Source: Centroberyx gerrardi
Taxonomy: Eukaryota; Chordata; Actinopteri; Beryciformes; Berycidae
DNA length: 64,000 nt
Assembly: GCF_048128805.1 (NCBI RefSeq)
Contig: NC_136010.1
Coordinates: 25,188,980-25,252,979 of the forward strand
Direction: 5' to 3'
In this document: one piece after another, positions 1-20,115 of the stretch
Layout of the letters: every line of letters starts with the position of its first letter
How positions within the stretch are numbered: the stretch's first letter is position 1
Notes under the pieces: model-generated
Told to the model about the DNA's origin: nothing
Database searches by the model: none
Seen by the model: the letters and a program-made list of their open reading frames with translations, nothing else
Program-made: the position numbers and the translations under genes

Positions 1-334
1 TGTGTGAGCATGTCCGTATGAATATGTGCGTGTGAACATAGGAACTAACAACAGGATTTATTTGTGGTTTGAGGAACCATGAATAAACACAGATCAACCA
101 ATTGCCTTTTTCACTGTTTTTAATAAATAAATAAAAGTAATATCATGAATAATTAATATGAATTTTCAGAGGCAAAATTGATGAAAAGCGCATATCACAA
201 TAAAAAAATAGAGAAAATAAAGCATCATTGTAATGTATAACTATAACTTTAACGTCTGATATTCATCCCCTACTGACCCAATATTCTAGTTCTTGCCTAT
301 GCAGGTGCTGTTTTGATGTCACTTAACACAAGCA

Positions 335-365
<31 letters not shown>

Positions 366-1147
366 TCTTACTGCTCCTGTGGGAAGTGTCTCATTACAGC
401 CCACTGGAATGGGAAAATAGTAACAACCAGCAGAAGCTTCACAGCTTAAGGCTGGACCCAGATTAGAAAGTAAATGATAGAGACACATGTGCCCACTGCA
501 ACACACAAGGGTGAAATCTGGATAGGGGCAATAATAAATGTTTCATTCCAAAATGCTATGCTAAAAAAAAGATGTACTCCAATGTCAACGTGTAACAATG
601 CATACTGCCTAATATTTAAGCAGTCTGCATTAAGAAACTGAGATTTATGTGTTGATAGTTTTGTGTATACCTATTATGTGTCACTTAGATTTTATTCAAA
701 TAAAATCTAATATAGGCTATAGATGGAAATGGGTCTAGGAAAAATAATGGAGAGACATTTTGAAAGATAAAATTCAAAACCAGGTGTCACTTGACCACGA
801 CTTGACCTTTCTAATGTTATTGTGCATTTTCATACATAGAATAATACGGCCACAATATTCAATATTCATATTATGTCCGACAGTTAGAATAGTTAAGTGG
901 CCCAGATAAGAATGATGAAGATATGAACAGTCACGTGAAGCTGAGAGGCCCTTGATATCTGAAAGACTGAGAGGCCAAGTGCACACGCACACACACACAC
1001 ACACACACATACACACACACACACCTCTCATTTCTCATCTTTTGTCCTCCCTCCAACCCCAATCGCTTTTTCTCCTCTTTTCTCGTGTCCTATGATCACT
1101 GCTCTCTCTTTTTTCTCCCCATCTTGCTCTTATTCTTATCACACACA

Positions 1148-1190
1148 CCCCCCCCCCCCCCCCCCTCTCTCTCGCTCTCTCTCTGCTGTC
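1148..1190 (+). repeat. C homopolymer (about 18 C) followed by CT repeat
   Basis: A run of about 18 cytosines is followed directly by TCTCTC-type repeat. The combined polypyrimidine tract is low-complexity and likely to vary in length between individuals. Confidence 0.9.
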
Positions 1191-1321
1191 TTATTACCCA
1201 GCAGCCCCTTTGGCTCGGCGGTATCAGCCGTGTCATCGGGTGCCATGTCAGTGCGGGAGTGTTGGCAACAGAGAGCAGAAAGTCACACTGCAGAACATGG
1301 AAAGTTTTCCGAACATGTACA

Positions 1322-1373
<52 letters not shown>

Positions 1374-1384
1374 ACACACACACA
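1322..1384. repeat. (CA)n microsatellite
   Basis: About 60 bases of nearly perfect CA dinucleotide repeat, broken once by CCCACA. All the long open frames here (poly Thr-His on +, Cys-Val on -) are translations of this repeat. Confidence 0.95.
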
Positions 1385-1654
1385 AGGGGGGAGGTATTTG
1401 GGGTTCAGAGGACACATAGTGATGAAGGTGAAGAGGTGTGCTATATCTCTGTTGGCTTGCAGTGACTTGTGCTTCACCATATGGAGGTCTGATGACACGT
1501 GTCTAATTTGATGGACGGCCCAGAGGATAAAATATATTTAACATTCCTGCTCAATCTGTGCTGATTTGTTAACATCTAGTCTATATTTAGAAAGATGAAA
1601 ATTTCTGTTTACCCTTCACTTATCTAGGTAGGGGTTTTGTGACTATGTATGCTC

Positions 1655-1925
1655 TTTTCCAGCATCACTACACTTCACATTAATAGAGTTACTAGTCCAT
1701 ACCCGGGGATGCGCGCACCACAACTCCGCGCAGACTTGCCAAAAAGGCGCATAAACAGCGTAAATTTGGGAAAATGGAAAAATCGGCTTTGTCAGTCCCT
1801 GCCTATGCCAATGCTCAATGCCCATGTGCAGTTTCAGATTGATTGGCCAACCCGTTGAGGAGCAAAATGGATGCAGACAGACAGACAGACGGACGGACGG
1901 ACACAGATGGATACACACATTCAGA
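1655..1925 (+). mobile_element. Retroposon-like fragment with a GACA/GACG tail
   Basis: A unique-looking block ends in tandem GACA and GACG tetranucleotides at about 1876-1900, just after a phrase (gattggccaacccgttgagg) of the kind that precedes such tails in fish retroposons. This suggests the 3' end of a non-LTR retroposon. The family is assigned from memory of fish repeats, not from a search, and no protein can be read. Confidence 0.4.
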
Positions 1926-2139
1926 CCTGGGATCTGCCCAGTAGGACCACAGTCTGCCCAGTATCAGCCACAGATCTACTAGGAACAGCTGAGCTTCAAA
2001 TGCCTCCAAGCTTCAACTGCAACTTAATGATTGACAAGGGAGATGAACGCACTGGAAACACCATACCCACTCATTGTTTGACCTGCATTCTCATGGCTTT
2101 ATTGTGATACTTTATATCGTATCATGTGTTGGAGAAAGG

Positions 2140-2513
2140 CCTCGAGCCTTTTTTAGTGTTCGAAGATCCCTGATCCCTTGGCCCGGGGTCAGGCTCCCAG
2201 TGAGAGAGGGAGGAGGGGGGAAAAAATCCAGCAGCTGTCACCTCCTTACCCACACACCCCTCCGCTGCCTCTATCTCTATCTTGTCCTCTCACCCTGGAC
2301 TCTAGTCTCCCCTCCTGTGGGAAAGCCGTGACAGAGGAGTGGAGGAGGAGAGAGAGAGAGAGAGGCTGCCTGTTTTCCACTGCTGCAGGCTCGTAACAGA
2401 TCGCTGTTGCCTTCTCTTCCAGCTGCCAGCTCTTTTATTGCTCTGCTGGTTGTTGCACCTGAAGCGCCCTGACTTTTATCTCGTCAGCTTTTTCGGCGGC
2501 TGCATTAAGCGCC
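2140..2513 (+). promoter_or_regulatory. Putative promoter and 5' UTR of the SRPK gene
   Basis: This block precedes the inferred start codon. It is GC-richer than the DNA upstream, contains C-rich segments and a short GA repeat (about 2345-2363), and has no clear TATA box. The start codon at 2514 has the context gccATGc. Assignment as promoter/5' UTR rests on position only. Confidence 0.4.
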
Positions 2514-10858
<8,345 letters not shown>

Positions 10859-11750
10859 TAACCTGATGCCAAAAGCCCTGCAGCCCTCGTCCCCATCTCT
10901 AGTCCTCACTGGCTGTGGTTTTCAGCAGCTCGTCCGGGCCTTGTCATTAGATCCTGTCTCTGAGTCTTTGTCCAACAAAGGCAGGCCTCCTTCTGAACCT
11001 ACTGTCCCACTCAGTCCCAGCCTGACTGCTAAAAGCTTAAGGAGGAGATGTTAAAGCTACACTAGGCAAATTCGCACTTTGGCGGGTCCAAATGGTGGTG
11101 AGGGGTAACTGTTTGAAAAATTTAATTTGAGTATATGGGGAGAATCTTGCTTAGTGCAGCTTTAAGGAAATCTGCCCCTACACCATGGCTCTATGGTTCT
11201 TTGACCCTTGCCCCAGGATGCTTTCACCCAACCAGCAACCCTTCCTTAGGAAAGGATGATAGTCTCAGAGTGTTTGGTACACTGACCGGCCTGACTCTGC
11301 TGGCTAAAATTCTAGCATTTTCATTCTTGAATTGCAATATCATGAAAAGGAAAAAAATATCCTTCCCTTGACCAGAAATTAAGCTACGAAGAAGATCCAA
11401 GGTCCCTATCCCAGGCAACAGGTCTGATGTGTGCTACGGAGGACTAGAGCTGTCAAAAAAGTTTGTGTTCAATTCTTATTCAGAATTCAGTGTTGTTACA
11501 AAATACTGGTGCTAAGTTTGTGATAGAGGATAGTTTTAGTATTGTTTGTCACACCTTGCCTTAAGACCCAATGTAGTTTTTATGAAACGTTTGTACTGAA
11601 GTTGATACTGTATGAATGTTGGTAATGAAATTATGCAACAATGTAGAAATGTAATATAATTAAGCTGCTCTAATGATGCTATTCTTTTTGTTTTGTTTTT
11701 TAATGTGATGAACAATGTTTAGGAATAAAATTAGATGAAGTACAAATGTA
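10859..11750 (+). terminator. SRPK 3' UTR and polyadenylation signal
   Basis: From the TGA at 10856-10858 the sequence continues without further kinase coding. A canonical AATAAA is present at 11724-11729, followed by GT-rich sequence, so cleavage is expected near 11745. A 115-base palindromic MITE (listed separately) lies inside this UTR. Confidence 0.6.
11051..11165 (+). mobile_element. TTAA-ended MITE inside the SRPK 3' UTR
   Basis: The left end ttaaagctacactaggcaa and the right end ttgcttagtgcagctttaa are inverted repeats matching at 17 of 19 positions, enclosing about 77 bases. TTAA at both tips fits the target preference of piggyBac or Kolobok transposons; the superfamily is inference. 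A longer relative lies at 27981-28367. Confidence 0.75.
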
Positions 11751-13026
11751 AACTGTCGTGATTACTGAGGACACTTTCTCTAGTAATGCTTTTTGAGACA
11801 AAGTTTCAGTCATTATTCCACAAAGTTTTCTTTCTCTTAGGGTGTCTTTCTCTTCGCAGTAGTTCGATGCTCATTCCAGTCCCTGTAACTTTTGCTAAGC
11901 ATGATGGACTTGTCTGAGCTCTTCTTTTCTGGTGTTCATACCAGTTGAAAACACATGAAGAAATAGCTGCATATGAGGATCAGTCCAACTGCTGGCTATC
12001 GCATGTCAACATCTGTCTGCTGATACCCATAAACCCTTGCATTTAAGGGTAGTTTCCTGTAGTTGTTCAGATTACGTTCTCACTCCCAACAAACACCACC
12101 ACAGTTCTCTTGGAAAAGGACCAAGATTCAGGTGCCACCCAAGTTCAAATGGCATTGTTCACACCTGGCCAAACAAACCAAACTAAAGGAGGTCGGTCCT
12201 GTAAACATATTAAACCAGGCATGTGAAAACATAACCAGTGATATACCAGAGTTCAAATCATGGGTAACATCAGCTCCTTTAATGCCAAATATAGCTCTTT
12301 TCATTTGTTTATTTGTTACTTTCATGCACCATACAGCATATAAGATATTTAAATTCTCTAAACATTAGAAACTTTGCTATACATGTTCTCAAACACAACT
12401 AGTAACTGAATAATATTTTCATTGTCTTCTGCAGCAAAGCCCTTAGGGTGTGAATTCCAGGTCACATAAGACAATCACCATCAGAGTGAACTCACGTTGA
12501 ACCCAATAAACTGGGGGAGTATAGAAGGCCGCTCGCCACTGTAAACCAACAAACCGCTGTGTTCAGAAGGAAAGGAGTCGTTCTACTCGTTGTACTTTAC
12601 CCGCAAACCTTTGAATTATTAACCAAAACACAGCTTACAAGACTTCGCTGCATGAAGCGCTGTCAAGTGCAACACAGTAGGATGAAGAGTATAAATTAAA
12701 TGGCAACTTGACCTTTAGAAAAAGACGACTCTCTTTCTCCTTGTTCTCAGTAAGACATCAGCATCATATTATGACTTAATTGTCCTTATTAATATGCATT
12801 AATATTATCAAAGTTATACCATATATATGGGTCTGGTCCCAAAATGAGTCACGGGACGGCGTCTGGTGGGTCCAAATGAGACCAAACTTCTCATTTGTAT
12901 GGTAGGGCTGAAAAGGTTTCCAGAACCCCCGTTTGAATAGTTTATATACAGTATGCACTTTGTAGATCATTCAATATCTACATGTGAAAATTTTTTTCAT
13001 AGTTAAGTGTCCGATCTCCCAGTATT
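11751..13026. other. Spacer between the SRPK and microseminoprotein genes
   Basis: Converging genes flank this AT-rich block. Apart from the dispersed repeat at 11863-12195, nothing in it could be assigned, and no convincing poly(A) signal for the minus-strand gene was seen. Confidence 0.4.
11863..12195 (+). repeat. Dispersed repeat family, copy 1 (direct partner at 34.0-34.35 kb)
   Basis: Shares several long, diverged segments in the same order with 34007-34345: ttccagtccctgtaa, ctcttcttttctggtgttca, acacatgaagaaatagct, and cacctggccaaacaaacc followed by aactaaagga. No terminal repeat or protein was recognised, so the class is unknown. Confidence 0.7.
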
Positions 13027-13183
13027 TCATCCTATCCAGCTGTAGGCTCGGCACTCCACCAGTGGGTTTTCCTTGTAAACAACCACATAACCACACTCTG
13101 TCCTCAGCCGACGACACTTTCTGGGCCAGGAGGTGGGCTTCATCGGCCTGGGTGGGGGAGGAGAGACTCTAGGTTAGAGACAC

Positions 13184-13252
<69 letters not shown>

Positions 13253-14221
13253 CTGAGAAGAGAAGAGAAGAGAAGAGAAGACAAGAGAAGAGAAGAGAAG
13301 AGAAGACAAGAGAAGACAAGAGAAGACAAGACTGGTTTCTGGGAGCAAGGCATCATAGAATTGAATTGAATTGAATGGAATAATCTACTCACGCAAAACA
13401 GAAGAAACCAAACTCATGACAGCAGCACTTGTCACAGCCTCTGTGGAAATACTCTCCTGGTTTGTAATACTTTTCTTTATATGAGCAGATGCCTGTGGAA
13501 GAAATCAGCACCAAAATGACACAGTGTGAGTATGTCTTGCATGTCTAGCACTTTTGGGTACAAATCTATTCTCCTTTCCTTTCCTTTCCTTTCCTTTCCT
13601 TTCCTTTCCTTTCCTTTCCTTTCCTATTCCACCTAGCCCATTGGGTGAAAATCTCCTTATTTTACAGCAGGGACGTTAAATCAAATGTACCTCCAGTTTT
13701 CAAAGACTATAAATGTCTCTCCTTATGCCAGAAAACATAAAACTCTACTGTAAGAGGTCGGCACATTTAATGGCTGAATCTAGTTTCTTCAGTGAGTTTT
13801 CTGTTTCTCTCCCCTTTGACTGTTGAATTCTCACTTCCCTTTTTGTAGCTGGTGTCCTCGCGTCCCTACAGGCTGTGGGAACTGGCATCATGGGAGCATG
13901 GCTGTCACCTTGTGTAGGGGATCTATAGGAACGCACTGATCTGCTCTGAAGAGCCCCTGGAGGGCCGGTGCAAGGTTGGATCGCTACGGGAAACTGTCCC
14001 AGGTCAGGGAGGGTGAGGCTGGCTAAATGGCTACACGTACTATAAGTCACTATGCAAGTGTTGATTTGATTTCTGTGTGTGTGAGAGAAATAGCTCTTAC
14101 CTTTGAAATGGTATATGGAGGCTTCTGAGCATCCATTGCTCCACAGAAGGATGAGGGAGAAGCATACAGCAAACACCAGCGAGCGCGACCAGCACTGAAC
14201 ATTACGTGTTGGAGGCAACAT
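13027..14221 (-). CDS. Microseminoprotein-family secreted cysteine-rich protein, 3 exons
   Basis: Minus-strand exons 14101-14221, 13393-13492 and 13027-13147 (stop 13027-13029) have consensus splice sites (donors gtaaga and gtgagt, acceptors cttccacag and cacccag) and phases that join without a break into 113 codons; human MSMB has 114. Residues 1 to about 33 form a signal peptide with a hydrophobic core (LVFAVCFSLILLW). Exon 2 reads ICSYKEKYYKPGEYF then a CDKCCC cluster and ends FGFFCFA; the pattern resembles MSMP (CHYEGKYF..GE....C..C.C). Exon 3 has CRRLRTECGYVVV, then KENPLVEC and ends YSWIG, close to the MSMB C-terminus (CQRIF...CKYIVV..KDP..TC..SEWI). Nine cysteines (43, 60, 63, 64, 65, 72, 85, 92, 106), or ten if cleavage falls before Cys31, as in MSMB. 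These small disulfide-rich secreted proteins include seminal and chemokine-like factors in mammals; the fish role is unknown. Orthology to MSMB or MSMP is not settled. Confidence 0.85.
13184..13334. repeat. (ATTG)n plus (AGAAG)n tandem repeats filling an intron
   Basis: About 16 ATTG tetramers are followed by AGAAG/ACAAG pentamers. Together they make up most of the 245-base intron 2 of the microseminoprotein gene (13148-13392). In the gene's sense direction this is a long CTTCT pyrimidine tract. Confidence 0.95.
13571..13626. repeat. (TTCCT)n pentanucleotide repeat
   Basis: About ten nearly perfect TTTCC units, in intron 1 of the microseminoprotein gene. Confidence 0.95.
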
Positions 14222-14500
14222 TTCTGCACACTGTCCACCTCCCTCCACTATGGACAGCAATGTGAAACAAATGAAATGAAATAAAAGAAGATCTATTTTC
14301 TGATATCTTAAAACTTTCTTCTTCCGATCGCAGTATTTCCAGCTTTCAGCACTCTAACCTGCAGCCTGATCTCCTATTTTGTTAGTTAACTGTAACTTCT
14401 AAGTGTCTGTCCCAAGAGGTAAGCCAGCTCCAGCAGTGCTAATCTCATGGGAATGTCCAGTAAAGTCCAGTAAAGTGATGACTTAGTAGACGCTGGCCTG

Positions 14501-14508
14501 TATTTATA
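14501..14508 (-). promoter_or_regulatory. TATA box of the microseminoprotein gene
   Basis: TATAAATA on the minus strand, about 280 bases upstream of the start codon. It predicts transcription starting near 14475. A tandem tccagtaaag duplication lies just downstream, at about 14457-14475. The 5' UTR would run 14222 to about 14475 unless a non-coding exon is spliced in. Confidence 0.6.
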
Positions 14509-14519
14509 CTCACACATCT

Positions 14520-14851
14520 GACACAAAAAAAAACATCATCTCACCAAATGTTTAGTTCCCTCAGCTAATCCCAGCCTGGCCCCTCCACCTTTTGTTGCAG
14601 AGCAAGATGTGTTTGGATGTTGGCTGTGTATCCATGCGTCCCTAAATATTACCCTTGGCCCTTGCTTGGTGCGTATGGCCATGTGGGTGAAAGGACGGTC
14701 CAGGCTTTATAATGTCGGTCCATTAGTTTAGCTGTGGTTTCTATCATGCTGTTGATGGCCAACTGGAGATATTCGGGTTTGTGTCTTTTTTGAGTTTGTA
14801 TACGTGTCTTCATCATTTACCCTTCTCCCTGTCCCCACCCTCCCCCTCTCC

Positions 14852-14883
<32 letters not shown>

Positions 14884-17800
14884 GACTGCTGCCGGAGCAT
14901 TAAAGCTAAACCTATTTTTGTGACTGCTGACATTGTCATAATACAAGTCTTTGCGCTGACATTGTCCCCTGTGTGTAGAAAGTGTTTCAAGCCAAATTAT
15001 CACAACAATACATTCCGAAACATCAAAAATGCATGAAAAACATTGGGAACTTCAGAATGTATTGTTCTTCTATTTCTGAAAGCTTGACATTTTGAGATAC
15101 AAGGATTTTGCAGGACAGTGGCAGTTTCTTTCCCAGCTCACAAGGCAAGTCATCTGATATACAGAGAGAGCGTCACGATTTCCACAGGACATATTGTGCT
15201 TTTAACTGTTTACATTTGCTGCAGTACATATAGCATGAAATAACTACAATACCACAGCATAACATGGGTGCTGTAGTGCAGGAGGAAATACGGTGCATTT
15301 TTTATCGCTATATACTTTCTGCATCTAGTCTTACAACTGGTGCGAAACCCTCAAATATTTGAGGGCAATGTCAGGAAGCTTCCTGTTGTGAGTGTGTGAA
15401 TGTGTTTATAGATTGTGTATATACACAGTATAGGCCAGGTCATTGCTGTACTGTTAATGAGAATCAATGAAGGTTAATAATCTACATTAAATCATGTTAA
15501 TACTGACTGGATGTGATGGATGTACCATAATGCTGTCTCATGCATGCATACACATCAATTCATGCAGATTCTGACACAAAGGCAAAGTATTTCTCTGTCT
15601 CTCGCTCTCACACACTCAAACTAAGAATAGGCAAATTTCACTGGAGATGCGACAAACCATATAACCGTTTCTGGCCGATCTCTTCCTTCCTGACAGGCTC
15701 CAGGCAGTAACCGGTCGGCACACCACGCTCCAACAGAAGAGAAAACAAACTGGACATTAAGGGACTGGAAGGAAGTTGCGGTGGCCCTGAAACCACCCTC
15801 ATGTCCACCACACCCTCCCACGCCCTCACTCACACAGGAACACTCTGAACCTTTGCAACACAACGCTCACATTTTATACTAAGACATATTGTATAAGCAG
15901 TGCTTCTATGTATGTAATATACTACAGAGGGCTTTCCAGTGACGTAACACACCATCTGGCGGCCATATTGGAGGTCCTCAGCTCTGTAAACAGCTGGTTG
16001 TGTTTCTGAACATGCAACTTGTCTGTCTCAAACTAATTTAAATAGACATGGTTAATTTCTGCAGCTTGACTGGGAACTGATCATTTCATCACTAATACAT
16101 CTGATTAATTTTGTATAAAGGCAGCTTGTTAACTAGCTAACCATAGCCTATATCTAATCAGCTGTCTTGTTGTTAACAATCTGATTAGCACACTAGCTAA
16201 TGTATAGTAGAAGCTAGCATTAGTAGTGACTAGTCGCATGTTAATAGTTGCTTAATGCTCAATTAGCCTGCTGGCTCGTTAGCTAAGAGTTCTGTTAGCC
16301 ACAACTCGTTTTGCTTTGGTGTCACAGTAACCTAAATTTGGAAACAAGGTTACTGTGACAGTTTTTCACTTTTACTTAACCTTATTCAGTTGACCTATAG
16401 CCACACCACAACCTTCAGGTAGGCTATCTCTTTTTCTAGCCTGGTTTTATATGTTTAACAATTCTTTGTGCACAGCCAATTCTCATGGATCCCCATGATG
16501 GCACCAGCCATGGTCAATGCCTCTAGATACTGTATGTTTGCTGACAGTTCAGTTGCTAACGTTAACTAACAAGCCAAGTAGCATATTACTGTATCCATTG
16601 AAGAGATGAAGGCAGCTAATCAACCAGGGAGTCAGAGAACTGAGATTCAAATAGCTAAACTGATAATTAATTAGGTCTAAACCTCAGTGACACAATTGTA
16701 CCACAGGACTCTGTACTTGAATTTCACTGAAAATTGAGTATATGAGTATGAGTGTAAATTGAGTAATGTTTCCTTAGACCACGGTTGGAAATGTATTTCT
16801 GTATTCAAAAACTAGGATTCCTCCATAATTGGATTAATGATGAGGTCACTAAATTGATGTGAGCAGTGTTGAGCATTAAAGTTGCATTATGGCCTCCCAG
16901 TACCTCTGTTGACCTTTCTCTTGTGACCACCTGACAGTGTGGTAGATACACACATTTTGCTACTATAGAAGTCCCGTAATTTGCATGCTTGCTGCGCAGC
17001 TCCGGCACCTTTGATCCACATCCTGGAGGAATTGCAGGGTGGCGGCACCCGTACTTCCACACTAGCTAAATGCGTTGATAAATGGCTGACTGTCATACAG
17101 TGTGGTAGGTAAGTCAACAGATGCCTTAGTGTTTGCTAGGCTGACTGTGGTAGGTACGGCTGTAAACAAGCGAATGAGGTTGTGCCGCTGCAGTGTAGCA
17201 GTGTGGTAGGTAGGGTAGGTCAGCAGAGGAGGACCACACAGACAACCAAACCGCCGATGATCACAGTGTTATGACAAGCTGTGGATCCATAAGTCAACAG
17301 CTTTTCTATTAGCATCCTCTCATTTCCTTCTCTAACCTACAGCAGCATGACAGAAACCTGCTGGGTCAGCGCCTGTGCCTGTAAAACTTGGAAGTTGTCG
17401 GCATCTCTCTGCACCAATGCCACCAAGATAAATCACTGTACATTTATTGTACATGGCAATTTAAATGATTCTGATCCTGGCCTGCAAGGCAGTGAAACCT
17501 TTGTCCTGCTTTACATTCTCAGATGGATAAAACACATAGTTCAGTGAATAACATTGTTTGCTAACTGTGGTGGTTCCTACATCTGATCTTGCCAGGCCAA
17601 ATTCCTCTCTCTTCTTAACCACATTTCACTTTCGGGAAGGAAGACCACACAGAAAATCAATGGCAATGCCACCCTGTTAGTGGGCATCTGTCTGCATTGG
17701 CCCTCACTATACCCTCTTGGTAGTTGGCACTTCTTCCAGGTACTAACATGATATTTTTGGTTGTGTGACTCAGTCTCAGTGGTACAGCAGGACTGCATGC

Positions 17801-18060
17801 ACTGGCTGTGTTGCTAATTACATAAATCCTCCTGTTATAACTACAACTTAGTACATAAATGATGGATATAGGCATCAGGCACTCTTCTATGCATATAGCA
17901 TATACATTATATATGCTATGGATGTATAGTATAATACTGTATGTATACTGTATATCCACATATCATAATAGTGTTTATTGCTTCGCTTTGAACCTAAATG
18001 ATTGATTGATTGATTGATTGATTATAAAGTGTCTTAAATCATTGGCATCTTTTTGAATGT
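14520..18060. other. Intergenic stretch with a weak exon candidate
   Basis: Holds a CA microsatellite at 14851-14879, a possible minus-strand exon near 15640-15812 (see findings), the inverted dispersed repeat at 15929-16525 and, near 17060-17220, repeated phrases containing gtgtggtaggtag. No gene could be supported. Confidence 0.45.
15929..16525 (-). repeat. Dispersed repeat, copy B (inverted relative to 8.8-9.5 kb)
   Basis: Begins with ctacagagggctttccagtg and continues through ccgccagatgg-type and cagctggttgtgtttctga sequence, the reverse complement of the end of copy A. The far end (atggatccccatgatggcac) matches the start of copy A. Interior conservation is patchy. Confidence 0.6.
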
Positions 18061-20115
18061 AAAATATCTTTATTCGACCTTCTCAAAATGTGTTTCAATA
18101 ACAGAAATTGTCATCATGGTGAGTTGGAATACTATTCACAACTAGGAATTAATTCGACATTATAATTTTCAAATCAAAATCAGCATGTCATCATAATCCA
18201 TGAAAAGCAACAGGCTCTTTCAGTCTCTGTCCACTTGTCCACTATCAAGCAACTTTATAAATAGACTTTATACATTTTTGGGTGTTGAGATTTCAACAAG
18301 CAGTCATCCATTAGTGAGTCAAAATTGAATCTGAGATGTAAAGTCTGATGTGACAGAACAACAATCATCATACTTCTCAACCAAAATACATTGAAAGTAA
18401 ACCATAACAGAAAGGAAAGCTTCTTTAGTAACACATAAAACAAAGATCTCATCAGAAGTACTTGACAAATATCAGTATATCATTCTTTTGTTATACAAAA
18501 CAAAAACAGATTATTAGTTTCTTTTTTTCATGTTGACACATGATAGTTGATGATATTTTGGCAACATTTGAATTTTAGATGTTAACAAAAAGTCAACTAT
18601 TATCATAACATAAATCACTGGACATTATCATCTCGGCCCCGTCCCGCCCCACCCCCAACATCATTTCTTTATACATGATATTGCATGATAAAAACTATGA
18701 TGAAATCATTGACAATTGAATGACATTTACATACTAGTCAACAAACATTTGTTTGCTGCTAGAGATTTGAAATGACTTCTCAACGACTCTGTATCCATTT
18801 ATTAGCTTTTGATTCATCCTCATGTCTTTCTATATGATTCTGTGATTCAAGGTTGGGGTGAATTCAGCTTCAATGTATTTGAATGCAGTTCAATCGCAAA
18901 ATAAAGAAAAATCTATGGACGTTTCTCTAAATATGAAAACTTTTTTTTTTTCCCAAAAGCATATCGAATCCACAGTATCATTAAATAATTGGGAATAAAC
19001 ATTCTATTGTTGACAAATGGATTGACATTTCAGTTTGAAACTGAATTGACCTCAACCCTGCAGTAACACCAACTTGATTCAGAGCTCAGTCAGAGTATGT
19101 AGTCTTTAGTAAAAACACTACAGTGTCACTACTTGTTTTGCTGGTTCTGCACCACATCTGAATTAAATCAAGAGTTCTTAGAGGCACCTGGAGTGGTACA
19201 AATATGTGCTCATCAGGGTTAAGGTATCGTCAGTTCATTGTTAAGGTATTATTCAGTTCATCGTCAAGTCCTCAGGAACAGAGTACCCGGAAAGGAGACC
19301 AGACCAATGATCACACAGGTAATGATGCTTGGAAGCCTGACGTGACCAGTTAGGCCTCAGGGTTTTTTCTTTGTTATTTTCTTTGCGGATTTGTCGTAAA
19401 ATATGTCCTGGGCCCATGATCGTATTCCCAAATGAGAAATGCACACTATAGGATCGCTGTAGATGTCCAAATCACAATATGCGAGAGAGACATTACGGCC
19501 CGGTTTATGCAAACTTTAGATATAAAAACTGACCGTGCACTGTTTTCCGCGATTTCTCTTGTAAATATCAAAAGCAAAGACATTTCTTTCGATACCAAAT
19601 GTATGAGGTCTGTAGATACCATTTCACTTTCACGTTTTTATCCTAGGATTTGTTTGTACAGTTAAGTCGAGGATAAAGCCAAAGAAGCCTTTTCTTGAAT
19701 GAGGGCCCAGCATTCCTACACTACGATGGTTGATAGCTGCAGGCCCAGGGCACATTTTGAAACAAGGTCTGTGCAGAGCCTGCATGGAGGGACAGCATCA
19801 TTAGCTTCAGCATAAGGGCTGTTTTTATATTGTCTTAAAGGCCCAATTTGGAAGCCGAGAACAGCGTCACTCTTTGTCCAAATTTGTCAAACCGAAACTT
19901 GACTCACAAGGGACGCTATGGAGCGATGTGTCATTTGAGCTAAGACCACATCACTAGAGCATCGAGTAATAATTTTGAGATAGTTCACGTGTCCCAATTG
20001 TTCTATCATTTCCAGAATGAGCCTTTAATACAGTACTGTATACACAGCTTCCTGAGAGTTAGCTAGCTACCGTTCTAAAAAACACAATGCACATCTAGCT
20101 ATCTGCTCATTAGTG

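Larger units (their letters stand above)
1..2139. other. Intergenic DNA upstream of the SRPK gene
   Basis: No coding exon could be supported here. The stretch is AT-rich at first and then carries CA microsatellites at about 336-364, 981-1024 and 1322-1384, a long C homopolymer near 1148-1165 running into CT repeats, and a retroposon-like block (listed separately). The open frames in this stretch are translations of CA or CT repeats. Confidence 0.6.

Noticed and set aside
1085..1511. Overlapping 70-139 residue open frames rich in Thr-His or Cys-Val
   Set aside because: They are translations of CA/TG and CT repeats; the same artefact recurs near 3577-3813, 28445-28734, 31707-31980, 35115-35762, 46141-46459, 50720-51319 and 54478-54990.
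13184..13334. Possible CRISPR-like or satellite array
   Set aside because: Units are 4-5 bases without spacers; simple repeat in a vertebrate intron.
13745..14260. Single 171-residue minus-strand frame
   Set aside because: Only its 5' part is coding. A consensus donor at 14096-14100 ends the exon, and the rest is intron containing no further family signal. The ATG at 14260 is upstream of the signal peptide start.
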